A stretch of 64,000 nucleotides of DNA, taken from Olivibacter sitiensis DSM 17696 (GTDB taxonomy: Bacteria; Bacteroidota; Bacteroidia; Sphingobacteriales; Sphingobacteriaceae). Location of the stretch: assembly GCF_000427965.1 (NCBI RefSeq), contig NZ_ATZA01000022.1:17127-81126 (forward strand), read 5' to 3'. Both the position numbers and the translations under genes were made by a program. The notes under the pieces were generated by a model. It was not told the origin of the DNA and ran no database searches. It was given only the letters and a program-made list of their open reading frames with translations. Position 1 is the stretch's first letter. The number at the start of each line of letters is the position of its first letter. Shown in pieces: positions 63,001-64,000 of the stretch.

Positions 63001-64000
63001 GCGTTCTACGGATGGCATAAGCTGGACAGATATTCCTGGTGCCGATGGACAGCAATACAATCCAAATACTGTAACAGCTCCTACCTATTTCCGTAGAATT
63101 GCCTACTCTGGTAATGGCTATATTTACAATTTTTCTTGCGAGAGTATCAGTAATGTTCTTTTCTACAATACGAATGCCACTCCGGCAACACCTGGCAGCA
63201 TTACAGGCGAAGCGGTGGTATGTTCCCCTGCTTCCAGCCAATCATACAGCATTGCGGCAGTAAGTGGGGCTACCTCTTATACCTGGAGCTATAGCGGCAC
63301 AGGCGTAACGATAAACGGCACGGGAACGAGTGTCACCTTGACCTTTGCAGCCAACGCCACCTCGGGTACTTTATCTGTAGTTGCAAATGGTGCCTGCGGC
63401 GAAAGTAACCCATCTGAATTGGCCATCACAGTGACAGCCGCTCCTGTTATTACTACACAGCCTGCTGGCAATACTTACTGTGAGGGAGAGACTATAACAG
63501 CCCTTCAAGTCGTTGCATCTGGCGGCACGGGCTATCAGTGGTATAGCAATACAACGGCGAGCAACACGGGCGGCGTCTTGATCGGCGGCGCTACTTCTGC
63601 AACTTATACGCCAACGGTAAACGCTCCTGAAACATACTACTATTACGTGGTGGTATCGGGAGATGGAGCTTGTTCAACCACTTCTGGTGTGGCTACCATT
63701 ACCATCAACGAGGAGACGACCATCACCGGCCAGCCACAGGCGAGCGCGGTCTACTGCGTTGACGAGAGCGCCACGGCACTTGGCGTTATGGCCAGCGGCA
63801 CGGGTACTTTGGGCTACCAGTGGTACAGCAACACGACCAACAGCAACACGGGGGGCACGGCGATAGCCGGAGCCACGAGTTCTACCTATACGCCATCGAC
63901 GGCCACCTCGGGCACCTACTACTACTACGTGGTGGTAAGCAGCGATTGTGGCACGGCAAGCTCAACGGTATCGACGGTTACCGTAAACGAGGAGACGACC
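60047..64000 (+). CDS. Giant secreted repeat protein (IgGFc-binding-like N-terminus, DUF11, Ig-like repeats), 3' end beyond window
   Basis: Open for 1318 codons from the ATG at 60047 and still open at 64000. A signal peptide is present (HLIGLVALMLLCSLNLFGQ, about 18-36). Residues about 37-480 resemble the IgGFc-binding N-terminal domain of Bacteroidota surface proteins (YIAPASWSYFSNANELVVAT, VSADEPISVSIRN, GASNQMVPTASLANDYFVI). Residues about 539-657 are a DUF11 domain (GVVKEVSNMAPAVGSEVTFT ... LPSGYTYVSHNA). From about 660 a series of Ig/PKD-like domains follows, ending in two 91-93-residue repeats at 1135 and 1226 (GYQWYSNTTASNTGG, TYTPSTATSGTYYYYVVV). Such proteins usually end with a type IX sorting domain, which would lie outside the window. 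The last repeats are GC-rich compared with the rest. Confidence 0.92.
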   Translation, partial: MKKDLSRSMMFLNLYKRHLIGLVALMLLCSLNLFGQTYRTHYIAPASWSYFSNANELVVATNSTTPINVTVNRSDGTFVTTLSVSSGAPVTYRFTGSTGSAPRNANNTVLSGVGLIVSADEPISVSIRNVASDSSGPDANIKGNANLFSFGDPAIGTSFRIGYYRDGILDTRDGRNHYPVYSVMALEDNTTVSRNGTVLTTLNAGQSYLFEGQYIGALIESSGPVVMNMGAHYDRPYGGCFDGASNQMVPTASLANDYFVIRGNGGSGTDGAVAEQTTVVATAANTVVNLIHYNASGAQVGASSFTLNNPGDFQSFEHGVNGQQFSSTRITTTQSIAAYSGVASGCEIEAYTLAPLSECGGSQHVQNVRFTNFNSGTLPYFGYVFLPLSSPAAVVELNGVDIMTHTGVNRVTLGASGYELITFTNEAIGSPTNIVLISDVRMTIGMIQSGAGFSMASFLTPFPEQALQPQINTSGGCALNTLTADAGHSNYQWYLNGSPIRGANSHTYEALISGSYSVSYTLDCGPGIQSLPVAVNLCADLGVVKEVSNMAPAVGSEVTFTITATNHGPSNATGVSVTDILPSGYTYVSHNAVPSTSAYNFNTGLWSIGAMGLDATATLTITATVRPTGEYANTATIQGAQNDENVDNNVSSVTPVPLPYIALTSANETDNQLLCLGETLETITYQVGGSATGVNLSGSLPAGVTGAFDPATRIYTITGTPTVLGTFSYTLTTTGGTGAAAELTGTITVNPIPSVDNQTVTVCSGDTFFITPTGVPAGTTYTWGDPVITGSVTGASAQATGQTSIGQTLTNTGNGVATVVYTVTPTSGTCVGEPFTVTVTVSPENTITPPAVTEFCGGTTEGTDLTIVGTDLGPGVTYKWQINTNPNDLNNPWGYDDIDIPGADGKDYNPGTLTATGTGFRRMVVAGAPSCVDESSNIVRFIVMPVINNVIVPSTILENCGTINEYDIGGTLTGGNNNNFTFQWQRSTDGISWTDIPGADGQQYNPNTVTAPTYFRRIAYSGNGYIYNFSCESISNVLFYNTNATPATPGSITGEAVVCSPASSQSYSIAAVSGATSYTWSYSGTGVTINGTGTSVTLTFAANATSGTLSVVANGACGESNPSELAITVTAAPVITTQPAGNTYCEGETITALQVVASGGTGYQWYSNTTASNTGGVLIGGATSATYTPTVNAPETYYYYVVVSGDGACSTTSGVATITINEETTITGQPQASAVYCVDESATALGVMASGTGTLGYQWYSNTTNSNTGGTAIAGATSSTYTPSTATSGTYYYYVVVSSDCGTASSTVSTVTVNEETT
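63449..64000 (+). repeat. Tandem Ig-like coding repeats of about 273-279 bp, GC-rich
   Basis: Within the giant protein, two successive units (63449-63721 and 63722-64000) encode similar sequence: Cys near the start, YQWYSNTT, NTGG, TYTP, TYYYYVVV and the ending TVNEETT or TINEETT. The second unit is distinctly GC-rich with codons such as ACG, GGC and GCC, unlike the earlier part of the gene. Confidence 0.8.

Noticed and set aside
1..64000. tRNA, rRNA, insertion sequence, prophage or integrase genes
   Set aside because: No matching sequence pattern or protein motif was seen on either strand; absence is judged by eye without a covariance search.

Overview
The window looks like chromosomal DNA from a Bacteroidota bacterium, most likely a Sphingobacteriaceae-type organism. 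The support is GldL and GldM (type IX secretion/gliding motor), LytTR and hybrid two-component systems of the Bacteroidota style, promoter elements of the TAnnTTTG type, many TTG/GTG or ATGA-overlapping starts without clear Shine-Dalgarno sequences, a MaeB-type malic enzyme, and a giant repeat-rich secreted protein with DUF11 and Ig-like segments. No tRNA, rRNA, transposase, phage gene or CRISPR array was seen.

Layout. 1-4365 (minus): an RND drug/metal efflux pair, permease (cut by the left edge) and lipoprotein adaptor. 4761-7561 (plus): uronate isomerase and a hexuronate MFS transporter. 7706-9310: a CPA1 Na+/H+ antiporter. 9536-11924 (minus): gldM and gldL without gldK or gldN beside them. 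12138-15317 (plus): an animal-type UDP-glucose dehydrogenase and a phosphohexomutase, ending at a strong terminator.

16035-37206 is an exopolysaccharide/capsule locus in two convergent arms that meet with only 4 bp between stop codons (25599/25604). The plus arm carries rmlD, a half-length TolC-family protein, a Wzz/BY-kinase-like copolymerase with a decayed kinase domain, a membrane GT2, a Wzy-like polymerase, a 32-residue membrane microprotein, two acyltransferases and a GT4-type enzyme. The minus arm carries two orphan response regulators, an initiating sugar transferase fused to a degenerate receiver domain, a UDP-HexNAc dehydrogenase, several GT2 enzymes (two are tandem paralogues), an unknown protein, a Wzx flippase and a GT11 fucosyltransferase-like enzyme. 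Two nucleotide-sugar dehydrogenases imply an acidic, uronate-containing polymer. No Wza-type export porin was recognised; the half-TolC protein sits where one is expected. This locus is the best candidate for an undescribed variant system.

37301-42584 (minus): a membrane protein, a LytS-like kinase, a LytTR regulator and two lipoproteins; a pair of 11-bp direct repeats spaced 21 bp lies just upstream of the lipoproteins and looks like a LytTR target. 42959-44851: a Nudix hydrolase and a conserved protein of unknown function. 44922-47810 (minus): glycine decarboxylase. 48163-52774 (plus): a large hybrid sensor kinase and a receiver-kinase protein. 52843-55560 (minus): a secreted MG2/plug-like protein. 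55886-58785 (plus): malic enzyme and RuvA.

58793-59140 holds six tandem 58-61 bp units, each a palindromic hairpin. After an AT-rich leader, a giant secreted repeat protein starts at 60047 and runs off the right edge still open; the repeats at its visible end are markedly GC-richer than the rest of the gene. All identifications come from reading the sequence and remembered family features; no database search was run.
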